Part shown: one piece after another, positions 29,117 through 38,438 of the stretch
Numbering within the stretch: position 1 is the stretch's first letter
Layout of the letters: every line of letters starts with the position of its first letter
Source: Bacilli bacterium
GTDB lineage: Bacteria; Bacillota_I; Bacilli_A; RFN20; CAG-631
Direction: 5' to 3'
DNA: 38,550 nt
Assembly: GCA_900754115.1 (NCBI GenBank)
Contig: CAAEBM010000039.1
Coordinates: 1 to 38,550 of the forward strand
Made by a program: the position numbers and the translations under genes
Notes under the pieces: generated by a model
Database searches by the model: none
What the model was told of the DNA's origin: nothing
Seen by the model: only the letters and a program-made list of their open reading frames with translations

Positions 29117-30476
29117 TAAAATGCTTGATTGTATTGAATATGGTTTGCGATCTAAAAGTTGGTTAATGGCGTTTGAAGGTAGCATTCGATCAATTAAAAC
29201 AACGACAGTTATCCAAATGCTACATTTCCTAGTTCAACAAAGTGACGAAATATTTCATCTAATTGGAGCTCAAGGCAATAATTCTATTAAAGATGTTATT
29301 CTCCAAGCGAAGTTAGGGTTAACAACTCTTTATCCAGAATATTATTCTTTAGAAAAAGATGAGATAGGTGGCTATTATGTTTTAGCCAAATGTGACGTCA
29401 AAAACAAGCCAAAAATTAAAAAAATACTTTTGTGTGGTTTTGGTAATAAATCACGTTGGAAAACGATTAATGGACATGAATTTGGCGTCATTTTGCTAGA
29501 TGAAGTCAATAATGCAAACAAGCAATTTGTGGATGAATGTTTTGCTAGACAAACAAATGTGGATAATCCTAAAATGTTGTTCACTTTAAATGGTGATTCG
29601 CCTACTCATTGGATATATCAAGAATATATTAATCATTGCAAGATATTAGGTAATGCTCCAGCAAGTATTATTGCTGAAATGTCTCAAGTAGAAAAAATTG
29701 AAGGATACTATTATGTTCATTTTACAATGTACGATAATCCAACAATGACAAAAGAAAAAATCGACAGAGCAGAATCAATTTTTCCCAAAGATTCTTATTA
29801 TTACAAAATTAAAATTTTAGGGGAAAGAGGAACAACAGGAAAATTAATATTTAACGATTATATGACAGCAGAAAAACATATAGATGATTTAAGTAAAATT
29901 ATTTACAATGAATATGTAGTAGGAGTAGATATAGGTTCCACAAGAGCATTAAATTCAATAAGCTTAGTAGGTTTTAAAGACAATTATACAGAAGTTGGAA
30001 TAGTTGACAAAGATTCGTTTAAACAATGTGGATATGACAAAAAAAAGGAACTGTTAATAAATACAGTTCTTTTTTGGCGTGACAAAGGAAGAAATATTAG
30101 ATGTGTTTCAGTTGATAGTGCAGAACAAAATTTTATTTATGATTTAAAAACAGCATTTAAACCATATGGAATTGATGTCATATCTTCATACAAAGCAACG
30201 ATTAAGGAAAGATGCGATTTATTAATAATTTTGTTGGCATTAAGAAAAATTAAATTTAATAACACAAAAGAAGGGCGTGAAGTCTATCAAGCTTATCAAA
30301 TGGCAAAATGGGTTGAAGGCAAAGAAAATGAAGAAAGAGAAGATAATAACGATCCTATTAATGACATAATGGATTCGGTTGAATATGCTTTGACTAGACA
30401 TATGAAAAAATTACTTTCTTATGTTAAACAAGAAATAAAAGGAGAAGATTATGGGGCTAAAAAATTACATGACTAG
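29073..30476 (+). CDS. terL: Terminase large subunit (packaging ATPase-nuclease)
   Basis: 467 residues. The ATPase half has a P-loop region AFEGSIRSIKTTTVIQML, in which the usual GKT is replaced by IKT, and a clear Walker B FGVILLDEV. The RNase-H-like nuclease half has EYVVGVDIGSTRALN (first Asp), RCVSVDSAEQNFIYDL (second acidic) and NDPINDIMDSVEYAL (last Asp). It cuts concatemers and pumps DNA into heads through the portal. I chose the ATG at 29073 with GAGG upstream; the frame extends to a TTG at 29058. A 26-bp overlap joins it to the portal gene. Confidence 0.9.
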   Translation: MDLMKKEKTPLIVTDKMLDCIEYGLRSKSWLMAFEGSIRSIKTTTVIQMLHFLVQQSDEIFHLIGAQGNNSIKDVILQAKLGLTTLYPEYYSLEKDEIGGYYVLAKCDVKNKPKIKKILLCGFGNKSRWKTINGHEFGVILLDEVNNANKQFVDECFARQTNVDNPKMLFTLNGDSPTHWIYQEYINHCKILGNAPASIIAEMSQVEKIEGYYYVHFTMYDNPTMTKEKIDRAESIFPKDSYYYKIKILGERGTTGKLIFNDYMTAEKHIDDLSKIIYNEYVVGVDIGSTRALNSISLVGFKDNYTEVGIVDKDSFKQCGYDKKKELLINTVLFWRDKGRNIRCVSVDSAEQNFIYDLKTAFKPYGIDVISSYKATIKERCDLLIILLALRKIKFNNTKEGREVYQAYQMAKWVEGKENEEREDNNDPINDIMDSVEYALTRHMKKLLSYVKQEIKGEDYGAKKLHD

Positions 30477-32142
30477 AAAAAGGTTAGATAAATTAGAAAG
30501 GGATTTGAAAATGTTAAGAGATAGATATAATTTTGATGCATCTAAAGCAATTGATTTAAGTGATGTTTTGGGTTTGGATGCTTTTACGAGAAGAATACAA
30601 GAATATCAAGTTTGGAACAGTGGCAATGCTGTGCTAATTAATTATTTTTATAATAATAACGGAAGCAATAATTATTTAAACTATTTTTGGTTGGATGCCC
30701 CATCAAATTATATTAAACGACATTGTGGAGTTCCTAAATTGATTTCAAATAAAATGGGAACTATTTTATTTGGTGGAGGTTTTAAACCAATAGTAACTGT
30801 TTATAAAACAGATGAAAGTGGAAATGTTACAAAAGAAAAAGATAATAATGTTACAGAAAATGCTCAAGAAGTTGTAGATGCTTTGTTTGAAAAAACTAAA
30901 ATATTAAAACAATTCCATGCTCAAGCAGTAAAAGAGTCATGGTGTGGTGAAAGTTTTTTAAAATTTAATTACGACTTGAAACTATCTCAATTTCCAATTA
31001 TAAAAGCATATGATTTAACTAAAGCAGAAGCAATAGTAGAAAAAGATATTACTACAGCAATTATTTTTAAATCGTGGTTTAATAAAAAAGAAGACAAAAA
31101 TAATATGAAAAAATATCGATATGAAGAAACTTATACTACTGATAATATGGGATATGCTGTAATTTACAATAAATTGTATGAATTAAAAACAGATGGCAAA
31201 GAAAATGAAGTACCATTAACAACTATTCCAGAAACTAGTAATATTTTGCCTGAATATCGTTTTGAAGGGTTAAAAGGAATGCTAGCCTTTCATAAACCAA
31301 ATAAATTGCCAAATAATGAATTTCCAGATAGTGTTTATGGTGCAAGTGATTATCAAGGTGCAACAGATACTTTTGATGGCTTAGATGAGGTATATTCTGA
31401 ATTTGTTGCAGAAACAAGAAATAATAAAACAATTAGATATATTCCTACTGATATGATTCCACAAGATGAAAGTGGTGTACCATTATTAAATCTTGCAAAA
31501 TGGATTACAAATTATCAAAAAGTAACAGGAGATCAGGACCAAGGAACAAATAGTGAGATTCAAATTCAAGAAATACCTGATAAAACAGCTTCGCTTGCTG
31601 AAAAATATTTAAAATATTTAACAAACGCAATTAATCTTGCTGGGCTTAGTCCACTTGCACTTGGTATAACAGGTCTTGAAGCGATTAATGCTGGTGAAAC
31701 TAGCCAAAAAGAAAGAAACAGAGTCACTTTAGAAACAAGAAGTGACAAAATTAATAATTATTGGAAACCTTTTTTAAAAGAAGTAACTTTGCAACTTTTA
31801 AATTTTAACAATTGGTTGGTTAAGACAGCAGGAGCAAAACAAGAAGGATTAGAAGTTGATAAAGTATCGTTTGAAAATGCTGATATAACTTTTGATTTTG
31901 GAAATTATGTTGTTGAAAACGAAGACAATATAATTACTCGATGGGCTAATGCGAAAATGGGAGGTTTATCATCAATTGAAAATGGTGTAAGACAAATCCA
32001 TCCAGATTGGACAGATGAACAAATTTTAGAAGAAGTTACAAAGATAAAATTTGAAAATAATATCGGTGTTGATGATCCAACTTTATTACAAATGGATTTG
32101 ACAGAGGAAGATACATTTACAAATGGCGAAGATATTGAATAG
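30451..32142 (+). CDS. Portal protein (SPP1 gp6-like)
   Basis: 563 residues. Long-type portal of siphoviruses: N-terminal wing (YMTRKRLDKLERDLKMLRDR), core with NYIKRHCGVPKLISNKMGTI, crown-side segment with GLKGMLAFHKPNKLPNNEFP and C-terminal stem (NAINLAGLSPLALGITGLEA). It forms the dodecameric ring through which DNA enters the head and to which the tail attaches. GGAG precedes the ATG. It overlaps terL by 26 bp and the minor capsid gene by 20 bp. Confidence 0.88.
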   Translation: MGLKNYMTRKRLDKLERDLKMLRDRYNFDASKAIDLSDVLGLDAFTRRIQEYQVWNSGNAVLINYFYNNNGSNNYLNYFWLDAPSNYIKRHCGVPKLISNKMGTILFGGGFKPIVTVYKTDESGNVTKEKDNNVTENAQEVVDALFEKTKILKQFHAQAVKESWCGESFLKFNYDLKLSQFPIIKAYDLTKAEAIVEKDITTAIIFKSWFNKKEDKNNMKKYRYEETYTTDNMGYAVIYNKLYELKTDGKENEVPLTTIPETSNILPEYRFEGLKGMLAFHKPNKLPNNEFPDSVYGASDYQGATDTFDGLDEVYSEFVAETRNNKTIRYIPTDMIPQDESGVPLLNLAKWITNYQKVTGDQDQGTNSEIQIQEIPDKTASLAEKYLKYLTNAINLAGLSPLALGITGLEAINAGETSQKERNRVTLETRSDKINNYWKPFLKEVTLQLLNFNNWLVKTAGAKQEGLEVDKVSFENADITFDFGNYVVENEDNIITRWANAKMGGLSSIENGVRQIHPDWTDEQILEEVTKIKFENNIGVDDPTLLQMDLTEEDTFTNGEDIE

Positions 32143-34219
32143 TCCCAATCAAAATGTAGCTGGTGAACATTTAATATTACTACAAGATGCGATTACTAAA
32201 ATTAAACAACTTATTTTAAAAGGTTCAAGTAATGAAGAAATCAATCAAGTCATCAATAATTATGTAAATAAGTTTGTAGATCCTGCAACAAAAAGAGCCT
32301 TCCAAAAAAATTTAATTCAATCCGCAAACAAAATGATGTATCAATATAATTATAATACAAGTATTTTAAATCAGTCATTTATTCAAAAAGTTGTTAAGCA
32401 TTATAATTTAGGAACAGGAATGACACAAGCTAATCAAACCTATACTATTGATTTAAAGGCAATTTATGGGGAATATTTAAACAAACAGATAGACCAAAGA
32501 AAAACTATAGAAGAATTTAGAAATCGCATTACTAACACAAAATATGGCTCTATTTTAATTAAAAATTATGACAAGCAAGTTAAAGACCAAGTTAAACTTT
32601 TAGCAAGTGAACCTGCAAAATATGTCGCAAAAGATGGAAGAGCAATTAGTTTAAGAAATAAAGTAGAAATGGCTGTAAGATATGAAGCAAATCAAATGGA
32701 TCTAGCACAATATAAACAAAACGGCATTAAATTAGTATGGACAAGTTCGCATGCTGATGCTAGTCCAAGATGTACACCTTTTCAAGGTAAATTGTGGAGT
32801 TTAGATGGAACAAGTGGCATAATTGATGGTCATAGATATCAACCAATTGAAATTGCTTTAGATGCAAATGGTGGTAATTCAATAATTAATGGCTATAATT
32901 GTAGACATTATTTAATTGAATATGAAAAGGGTAGTACTGCTCCTAGACAATTTACTTCAAAAGAAATTCAAAAAGAATATAAAATTGACCAAAAGCAAAG
33001 ACAATATGAAAACAGAATAAGACAATTAAAAACCGAAGAAACTCTATTAAGGCAACAAGGTTTTGCGAAAGATGCAACAAGAATTAGAAAAAGTTGGCAA
33101 AATTTAAATAAAAAGTATGAAGAATATTCAATCAAGAATGGAAGAGCTTTTTACAGGTGGCGAACAAAAATTAGTGAAGAAGAAAGACAAAAGATTATTG
33201 AGGTAAGAAATTTAAAGGTATTGCAAAAACAAGTAGATGCTATTTCAAAGGGATTCGAAAAAGAAAAAGTTGTAGAATTCAAAAACGAGTATAATCAGTT
33301 TAAAAAAGATAGTTGGCGACTTACTATTAAAGGTGAATTGTTAAAACAAATGGAAATTTACTCAAAGTATCAAAAGGGAGTAGCCAACGAAAATAATTTT
33401 TATATAAATACTATGGCAAATTTTGCAGAAGTCGAAAAACCAGGCAGAGAACCAGATTATATTAGTTATAACAGAAACTTTGAAATATCTAGTATGTATT
33501 GGTACACAAAAGAGGGAGTAATTAGAGGAAGTGATCATTGGGGTAAAGGAGTAGCTAGTTGTGATTGGTTTTTAAACAATAATGTTGGCAAATTAGTAGT
33601 AGGTGAAAATAGACAATATGGTTTTTGCAAATGGGATGAATTTGTTGAAAAAACACAGATATTAGAATTAGAAAAAGATGGAAAGAAAACTGAATTTTTG
33701 ATGACTTTAGAAAATGTTATTGGCAAAGATAAAGATACAGGAGATACACTTGTTAAAAATGGGGATTATATAGTATCTGTTGATAGAGATGGCTTTTGCT
33801 ATACAGAATCAACTCTTGATTATGTTCCTGAAAAAGAGAGCATATCACCTGAAAAAATTGCCGATTTAAAAAGAAAAGCGATTGAGCGAGAAAAAGAAAA
33901 TCAAGAAGAAATGCGAAAGATAGCTCTTAGAAAAGAAGAAGAAAGAATAGCTAAGGAAGAAAGAACAAAGAAATTAGTTCGATTTAGAGAAAATGCAGAT
34001 TTTTATATATCAAAATTAGATGAAATGATAGGCGATGATTTTAAAAATTTCTTAGAAAAAAATAAAATAGGTTACGAAACCAGAATATCTAAAAAAGGAA
34101 ATGAAATAATAATAATTCCTGAATTAAACAATATACAAGCAACTTTAAAAGAATTTGAAAGTAGAAACGATTTGAAAAGAGAAATTGCAAGATACCTAGT
34201 TTTGAAAAATAAACTTTAA
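32123..34219 (+). CDS. Minor capsid (MuF/min_cap2-type) protein with long C-terminal extension
   Basis: 698 residues. Residues 110-270 carry the MuF-like minor-head signature: VWTSSHADASPRCTPFQGKL, GHRYQPIEIALDAN and GYNCRHYLIEYE. Homologues usually end soon afterwards. Here more than 400 residues follow: a helical, Lys-rich linker (295-420), a beta-rich domain at about 440-560 (YWYTKEGVIRGSDHWGKGVA, SCDWFLNN, YGFCKWDEFVEKTQI), then a charged coiled coil (575-625) and a C-terminal helical tail. MuF proteins with added C-terminal effector domains are known from phages, so an injected or DNA-handling activity is possible, but I do not recognise the domain. Confidence 0.88.
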   Translation: MAKILNSPNQNVAGEHLILLQDAITKIKQLILKGSSNEEINQVINNYVNKFVDPATKRAFQKNLIQSANKMMYQYNYNTSILNQSFIQKVVKHYNLGTGMTQANQTYTIDLKAIYGEYLNKQIDQRKTIEEFRNRITNTKYGSILIKNYDKQVKDQVKLLASEPAKYVAKDGRAISLRNKVEMAVRYEANQMDLAQYKQNGIKLVWTSSHADASPRCTPFQGKLWSLDGTSGIIDGHRYQPIEIALDANGGNSIINGYNCRHYLIEYEKGSTAPRQFTSKEIQKEYKIDQKQRQYENRIRQLKTEETLLRQQGFAKDATRIRKSWQNLNKKYEEYSIKNGRAFYRWRTKISEEERQKIIEVRNLKVLQKQVDAISKGFEKEKVVEFKNEYNQFKKDSWRLTIKGELLKQMEIYSKYQKGVANENNFYINTMANFAEVEKPGREPDYISYNRNFEISSMYWYTKEGVIRGSDHWGKGVASCDWFLNNNVGKLVVGENRQYGFCKWDEFVEKTQILELEKDGKKTEFLMTLENVIGKDKDTGDTLVKNGDYIVSVDRDGFCYTESTLDYVPEKESISPEKIADLKRKAIEREKENQEEMRKIALRKEEERIAKEERTKKLVRFRENADFYISKLDEMIGDDFKNFLEKNKIGYETRISKKGNEIIIIPELNNIQATLKEFESRNDLKREIARYLVLKNKL

Positions 34220-34402
34220 AATTTGACCTAGACACGTCACAAAACTATCTCAGGCAGACTCCTCCTGCCTGTGCCTTCTAAATAATAACAAGACTCCAGA
34301 AATGGGGTCTTTTATTATACATCGTGAGTAAACACGTTAAAAACAATGAATGATTAAATCTAATAGTGGTCATCCCACTTAAAAAAATGAAAGGAGAAAA
34401 TT
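34220..34402 (+). promoter_or_regulatory. Hairpin-rich leader before scaffold and capsid genes
   Basis: A 183-bp gap without a gene holding four perfect or near-perfect hairpins: CAGGCAG/CTGCCTG (34250-34256/34265-34271); AAGACTCC/GGGGTCTT (34290-34297/34304-34311), terminator-like with TTTTA; CGTG/CACG (34324-34337); and AGTGG/CCACT (34365-34369/34375-34379). It separates the low-copy portal/MuF genes from the high-copy scaffold and capsid genes. An own promoter is not clear. Confidence 0.55.
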
Positions 34403-34960
34403 ATGTCATTAGAAAATTTAAAAAAATTAATTGGTGAGGATATTTTTAATCAATATATCGCACCAAAAATCGAAGGGAAAGATTATTTTTTTGCGGAAGG
34501 GAAAGATTTTATACCAAAATCGAGATTTGATGAAGTTAATGAAACAAATAAAGAGTTAAAGAATCAAATTGCTAGCAGAGATTCTCAACTTGTCGAACTT
34601 CAAAAGTCTGCAAAAGGAAATGAAGACCTCACAAAACAAATTGCTGAATTACAATCGGCAAATGCAAAAGCAAAAGAAGAATACGATGCTAAGATTCTTC
34701 AATTGCAAAAAAACTACACCTTAGAATCAATACTTGCTAAAAGTGGTGCTAGAAACCAAAACGCTTTGAAAGGAATGTTAGATTTAACAAAATGTACTTT
34801 CAAAGATGGAGTATATAGTGGGTTAGATGAACAAATTGCTCAAATTAAAAAGGATAATGATTGGTTATTTACTAATCAAGTATCAACATCTGCAGGAAGC
34901 GAACATCATGGTTCTGATGGTGGAGGAGTAGACGAATTTGAAAAATTTAGAAAATTATAA
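34403..34960 (+). CDS. Scaffolding protein (phage GP20 family)
   Basis: 185 residues. The start NLKKLIGEDIFNQYIAPKIE and FIPKSRFDEVNETNKELKNQ match the Phage_GP20 scaffold family, followed by a long coiled coil (SRDSQLVELQKSAKGNEDLT; EYDAKILQLQKNYTLESILA) and a Gly/Ser-rich acidic end. Scaffolds guide capsid assembly and are then lost. AAAGGAG precedes the ATG; the major capsid gene follows 19 bp later. Confidence 0.88.
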   Translation: MSLENLKKLIGEDIFNQYIAPKIEGKDYFFAEGKDFIPKSRFDEVNETNKELKNQIASRDSQLVELQKSAKGNEDLTKQIAELQSANAKAKEEYDAKILQLQKNYTLESILAKSGARNQNALKGMLDLTKCTFKDGVYSGLDEQIAQIKKDNDWLFTNQVSTSAGSEHHGSDGGGVDEFEKFRKL

Positions 34961-34979
34961 AAAAGGAGATTAAAAAAAT

Positions 34980-35849
34980 ATGGCAAATTCAATAGCAACT
35001 GCAGTTCGTTATTTTAATAATGATGCAGAATTAGAAAAAATTTATCAAGCGTATTCATATACAGCAGATTTTATCAAACCAAATGTAGCAGTAGGTGCTA
35101 AAACTGTTAAATACAGACAAGTTAGTTTAGGTTCAACAGTTTTAGGAGATTATAATCGTGAAACTGGTTATACTAGAACAGACATTAATGTAAGTTGGGT
35201 AGAAAAATCGTTGACGCAAGATAAAGGAAACGTTTTAAGACTTGACAAAATGGATGGAGAGGAAGCACAAAGTTTAGAAATTGCAACAGTTGGTCGCAAA
35301 TATATTCGCGAAGTGCAAATTCCATCTGTTGATAAATATCGTTTTACACAACTTGTAGGAGCAACTGGTTCTAAAGTTGCAACAGGAGCTTTAACAGCAG
35401 ATACGATAGAAGCTGCAATAGATAGTGGTTTAGATTATTTATATGATTTAGGAGTTCGAGAGAATTTAACTTTGCATATTGCAACTTCAAAGGCTAGATT
35501 ATTAAAACAAGCAGCAAAATCAACTGGTTCTATCTCTACTGGCTCTTGGGGTGGAGATTTATCGGTAAATGTTACGTTGTACGGAGATGCAACTAAAGCT
35601 AAAGTAATTCAAGTTCCAGATGATATTTTGGGTGAGGGAATTGATTTTATTTTAACTGCAACACCAGCATTTGCTGCATTTGCTAAATATCGAGATAATG
35701 AATATTTTGACAAAATTCCAGGATTTGGTAGTAGAATGACTGAACTTGATTTAGGCATTTATCATGATGCTTGGGTAGAGCCAGGAGCAGAAAAAGCAGT
35801 TTATATTCATAAACCAAGTGCTAGTCAAGCAAGTTCTGAAACAGAATAA
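34980..35849 (+). CDS. Major capsid protein
   Basis: 289 residues, HK97-fold-like by position and composition: IATAVRYFNNDAELEKIYQA at the N-arm, VSLGSTVLGDYNRETGYTRT, WVEKSLTQDKGNVLRLDKMD, and the C-terminal FGSRMTELDLGIYHDAWVEP. Genes for scaffold upstream and a strong terminator downstream make it the capsid gene. AAAAGGAG precedes the ATG. Confidence 0.88.
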   Translation: MANSIATAVRYFNNDAELEKIYQAYSYTADFIKPNVAVGAKTVKYRQVSLGSTVLGDYNRETGYTRTDINVSWVEKSLTQDKGNVLRLDKMDGEEAQSLEIATVGRKYIREVQIPSVDKYRFTQLVGATGSKVATGALTADTIEAAIDSGLDYLYDLGVRENLTLHIATSKARLLKQAAKSTGSISTGSWGGDLSVNVTLYGDATKAKVIQVPDDILGEGIDFILTATPAFAAFAKYRDNEYFDKIPGFGSRMTELDLGIYHDAWVEPGAEKAVYIHKPSASQASSETE

Positions 35850-35857
35850 TAAAAAAT

Positions 35858-35882
35858 GAGCCACAATTAGTGGCTCTTTTCT
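35858..35882 (+). terminator. Terminator after the capsid gene
   Basis: GAGCCAC-AATTA-GTGGCTC, a perfect 7-bp stem, then TTTT. It would trim capsid transcripts from the neck and tail genes. Confidence 0.85.
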
Positions 35883-35894
35883 AATGAGGTAAAT

Positions 35895-36272
35895 ATGAAT
35901 TTTGAAAAAAAGTTTTTAGAAAAATATGGATTAGAATTAAATGATGTTGTTCCAAATGGCAATTTTGAACAAAACAAAGTAAAAAGATTTATTGATCAGC
36001 AAATTGAACTTGTGGAAACTTATTGCAAATCAAAAAATGTAACATTTAATTATAAAAATTTAACAACCGCAAGAAAAGAAGTTTTTGACGATATTGTATT
36101 AGATCAAATGTATTGGACTTTAAATACAGACGATTATTCTGTTGTAAGTGGAATTGATTTAACAACAGGCATATCAATTCCAATAATTGAACTTACAAGT
36201 AGATATATTTCTCCTACTGTTCAAATAAAATTGAAAGCAAATGGATTTTGCTTTAGAGGTTTAGGCTGTTGA
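35895..36272 (+). CDS. Head-tail connector (adaptor) protein, probable
   Basis: 125 residues, mainly helical (NKVKRFIDQQIELVETYCKS; TTARKEVFDDIVLDQMYWTL) with a Cys at the extreme C-terminus. Size, fold type and place right after the capsid gene match gp15-like adaptors. A GAGGT site precedes the ATG. Function is inferred from synteny. Confidence 0.72.
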   Translation: MNFEKKFLEKYGLELNDVVPNGNFEQNKVKRFIDQQIELVETYCKSKNVTFNYKNLTTARKEVFDDIVLDQMYWTLNTDDYSVVSGIDLTTGISIPIIELTSRYISPTVQIKLKANGFCFRGLGC

Positions 36273-36595
36273 TTCCAAATGCAAGATTAAGAAAAAAAAT
36301 TGTAAGTGAAGATGGACAAATTATTGGGCATTTAGAAGAATGGTATCCATTAAAAGTTGTATTAAATAGTAATGCAAGAAGTGAATCAATTGGAATTGCC
36401 GAAGGATTAAAAAGTGGTAAATTTACTGCAGTATTTACGACTAGAACAACTTTACTTGATAATAATGCATCTAGAATCGAAGTAGATGACAGAATTGACA
36501 TTTTATTTAATAAACAAAGTAGAATTGTTAAATATGTTGAAGAATCACCTAAACAAATTGGCAACAGTAAAATTTATTTTATTGGTGTAGAATAA
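36269..36595 (+). CDS. Head closure (stopper) protein, probable
   Basis: 108 residues, beta-rich: PNARLRKKIVSEDGQIIGHL, KFTAVFTTRTTLLDNNASRI, EVDDRIDILFNKQSRIVKYV. The start codon is a TTG that overlaps the previous stop in TTGA, with AGAGG upstream. Small beta-barrel proteins in this place close the portal (gp16-like). Confidence 0.7.
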   Translation: MIPNARLRKKIVSEDGQIIGHLEEWYPLKVVLNSNARSESIGIAEGLKSGKFTAVFTTRTTLLDNNASRIEVDDRIDILFNKQSRIVKYVEESPKQIGNSKIYFIGVE

Positions 36596-36996
36596 TGGAT
36601 TTATTAAAAAAAACTGAAATATGTGCATTAATATTAGAGACAGCTTGTAGAATTTATGCACCAAAAGATACAGGGAATTTGTCAATAAACGCAATTAAAT
36701 CTGTATATGAAGATGGTGTTTGGCAAGTAGTAATTGGCGGAGAACTAGCACCATATGCTGTTTATACCAATGAAGCTTGGATTAGCGAAAAGTGGAAAGG
36801 GGCTCAAAATCCTAATGAGGGTTGGATACAAAATGCAATTGAAGCAGTACGTCCTGCAATTATAGGCATTTTTGAAGGGACATATACAGAAGAAGAAATT
36901 GCAGAGTATCAAAATAAATTAAATATTTTAGCAGACGAATTAATAGAAAAAGGAGAAAAAGGAGTGATTGATTTTGACATTCGAACAACAGTTTAA
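36595..36996 (+). CDS. Neck / HK97 gp10-like tail-completion protein
   Basis: 133 residues with APKDTGNLSINAIKSV, WQVVIGGELAPYAVYTNEAW and NPNEGWIQNAIEAVRPAIIG, the signature of minor-head/neck proteins of the HK97 gp10 group. It starts one base into the previous gene's stop (TAATGG). It overlaps the next frame by 23 bp. Confidence 0.78.
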   Translation: MDLLKKTEICALILETACRIYAPKDTGNLSINAIKSVYEDGVWQVVIGGELAPYAVYTNEAWISEKWKGAQNPNEGWIQNAIEAVRPAIIGIFEGTYTEEEIAEYQNKLNILADELIEKGEKGVIDFDIRTTV

Positions 36997-37738
36997 GAAA
37001 GCGTTTAAAAGCGATTTAGAGGCGATTTTAGGGGGTAAATTCAAACTTTATACAACAAATGATATAACCTTCAAGAATTACAATAAAGGCGATATTTTAG
37101 CAGTTATCAAGACAGGTCAAGGCACTACTTCAGGTGTCGAGAATGTTTTAGCCACTAATATTATTACAACGATTACTTTCAAATGTGAAAGTATCTTTTT
37201 ACAAGAAGTACTTTCGATATTAAATGAGTATGTAAATAATATAAATGGCAAATATTTTGAAACAGAAGATGGCATTATCTTCAAACTTGGTCTTAACACG
37301 CCTTATACAATTGGTTCGCCAACAGTAGAAAATGTAGGAAATGATAGTATATATACTAGCATTTGTCAACTTGCTGGAAATGTATTTTATTCCAATTTAG
37401 CAAAGCCAAGCGATAAGTTTTTATATTTTGGTGAAGAAAAGGTAAAAATTGAGGGTATCCAAAACTTTCAAGATAACACAGTTTATAACTTTCAATTGAG
37501 TGATGGAACAAAAGATGAGGGACTATCAGCTTATACTGGTCTTTCAAGAATAATAACTATTTCTTTATACAAAACGAATAATACTATTTGTGATTTTTTA
37601 GAAAACTTTGGTTTAGAAGGCAAAGTATTTCAATTTCAAAATGGTATAAAAGTACCAATTGATGTAGTTTTTACAAATAAATCTATATCTGAAGCAAATG
37701 GGGTAGAAATTATCACGATTTCTTTAGGAGGAGTATAA
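36974..37738 (+). CDS. Tail-completion or tail-tube-related protein
   Basis: 254 residues from the TTG at 36974; a TTG at 36968 is the alternative, but the GGAG at 36961-36964 fits the second better. The N-terminal half (LEAILGGKFKLYTTNDITFK; LATNIITTITFKCESIFLQE) resembles tail terminators in secondary structure; the C-terminal half is beta-rich (NTVYNFQLSDGTKDEG; RIITISLYKTNNTICDFLEN; VDVVFTNKS) like a tube domain. A fusion of two tail modules is possible. Non-ATG starts in two of three neighbouring genes are notable. Confidence 0.6.
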   Translation: MTFEQQFKKAFKSDLEAILGGKFKLYTTNDITFKNYNKGDILAVIKTGQGTTSGVENVLATNIITTITFKCESIFLQEVLSILNEYVNNINGKYFETEDGIIFKLGLNTPYTIGSPTVENVGNDSIYTSICQLAGNVFYSNLAKPSDKFLYFGEEKVKIEGIQNFQDNTVYNFQLSDGTKDEGLSAYTGLSRIITISLYKTNNTICDFLENFGLEGKVFQFQNGIKVPIDVVFTNKSISEANGVEIITISLGGV

Positions 37739-37739
37739 T

Positions 37740-38204
37740 ATGGCAGCAAAAAACAATACTGAAATTAGAATTCCTGTAATTATTGATTTACAGCCAAGAA
37801 CACAAGCAGGAGTTGCAAAACCTATTACTAACAATGCAGGAGGGACTTTGACTAGATCACAAGTCACAGGGCAAGCAATTTCTGCTGGTTTCCTTATTCA
37901 AAGTGGACAGAAACTGATTGCTGCAACGGGAAACACACAAGTTTCAAAGGCTATCGGTGATACAGTCAAATATGGCACGTTGGGTATAAGGGTTTTAGGT
38001 GGAGATTTTACAGCTTTAGCAAGTATGGCAATTGATTTAGCTAGCGAAGCAATAAAAAAAGTTAACCAACTGCGACAAGAAGCAGAGGTTAACAATCAAG
38101 CCAAATATAATCAACTTTTATCTGGTCAACAATTTCTAGGTAGCGGACAAATAAGTATATCTAGAAACATTTGGGGCGAAAAAAGTTATAATGTCACAAA
38201 ATAA
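37740..38204 (+). CDS. Tail-region protein, unknown
   Basis: 154 residues: Ala/Gly/Thr-rich start (KPITNNAGGTLTRSQVTGQA), amphipathic central helices (LGGDFTALASMAIDLASEAI) and a Gln-rich end. AGGAGG precedes the ATG. It follows the tail gene by one base. Composition is like tail assembly or structural proteins but I cannot name it. The next plus-strand tail gene is not in the window. Confidence 0.65.
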   Translation: MAAKNNTEIRIPVIIDLQPRTQAGVAKPITNNAGGTLTRSQVTGQAISAGFLIQSGQKLIAATGNTQVSKAIGDTVKYGTLGIRVLGGDFTALASMAIDLASEAIKKVNQLRQEAEVNNQAKYNQLLSGQQFLGSGQISISRNIWGEKSYNVTK

Positions 38205-38438
38205 TTAGTGAGTTTCTTTAAGTGCGATCATTTTTATTATACAATAAAAAGTTGTTGCACCAAAAGTAAAAATAAAAAATAATGGAAAAATATAACTTTC
38301 AAATAAAATAATTGGATCTTTTGATAACCAACCAATAGGAAAATAATTGGAAACATATTTTACATTAAAACAAAAATAAATAAGACATAATAAAAAGCCA
38401 ACAAAACTCCATATAGATACTATTAAATATTTTTTCAT
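38205..38438 (-). CDS. Small membrane protein on the opposite strand (moron candidate)
   Basis: 77 residues with two or three hydrophobic segments (YLIVSIWSFVGFLLCLIYFC; SYIFPLFFIFTFGATTFYCI) and a short His-terminated tail. GGGGGA precedes the ATG on the minus strand. It ends directly against the last codon of the tail gene. Being reversed within the late region, it should be expressed from the lysogen, and small membrane proteins of that kind often block superinfection or alter the cell surface; this role is inferred. Confidence 0.72.
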   Translation of the reverse strand: MKKYLIVSIWSFVGFLLCLIYFCFNVKYVSNYFPIGWLSKDPIILFESYIFPLFFIFTFGATTFYCIIKMIALKETH

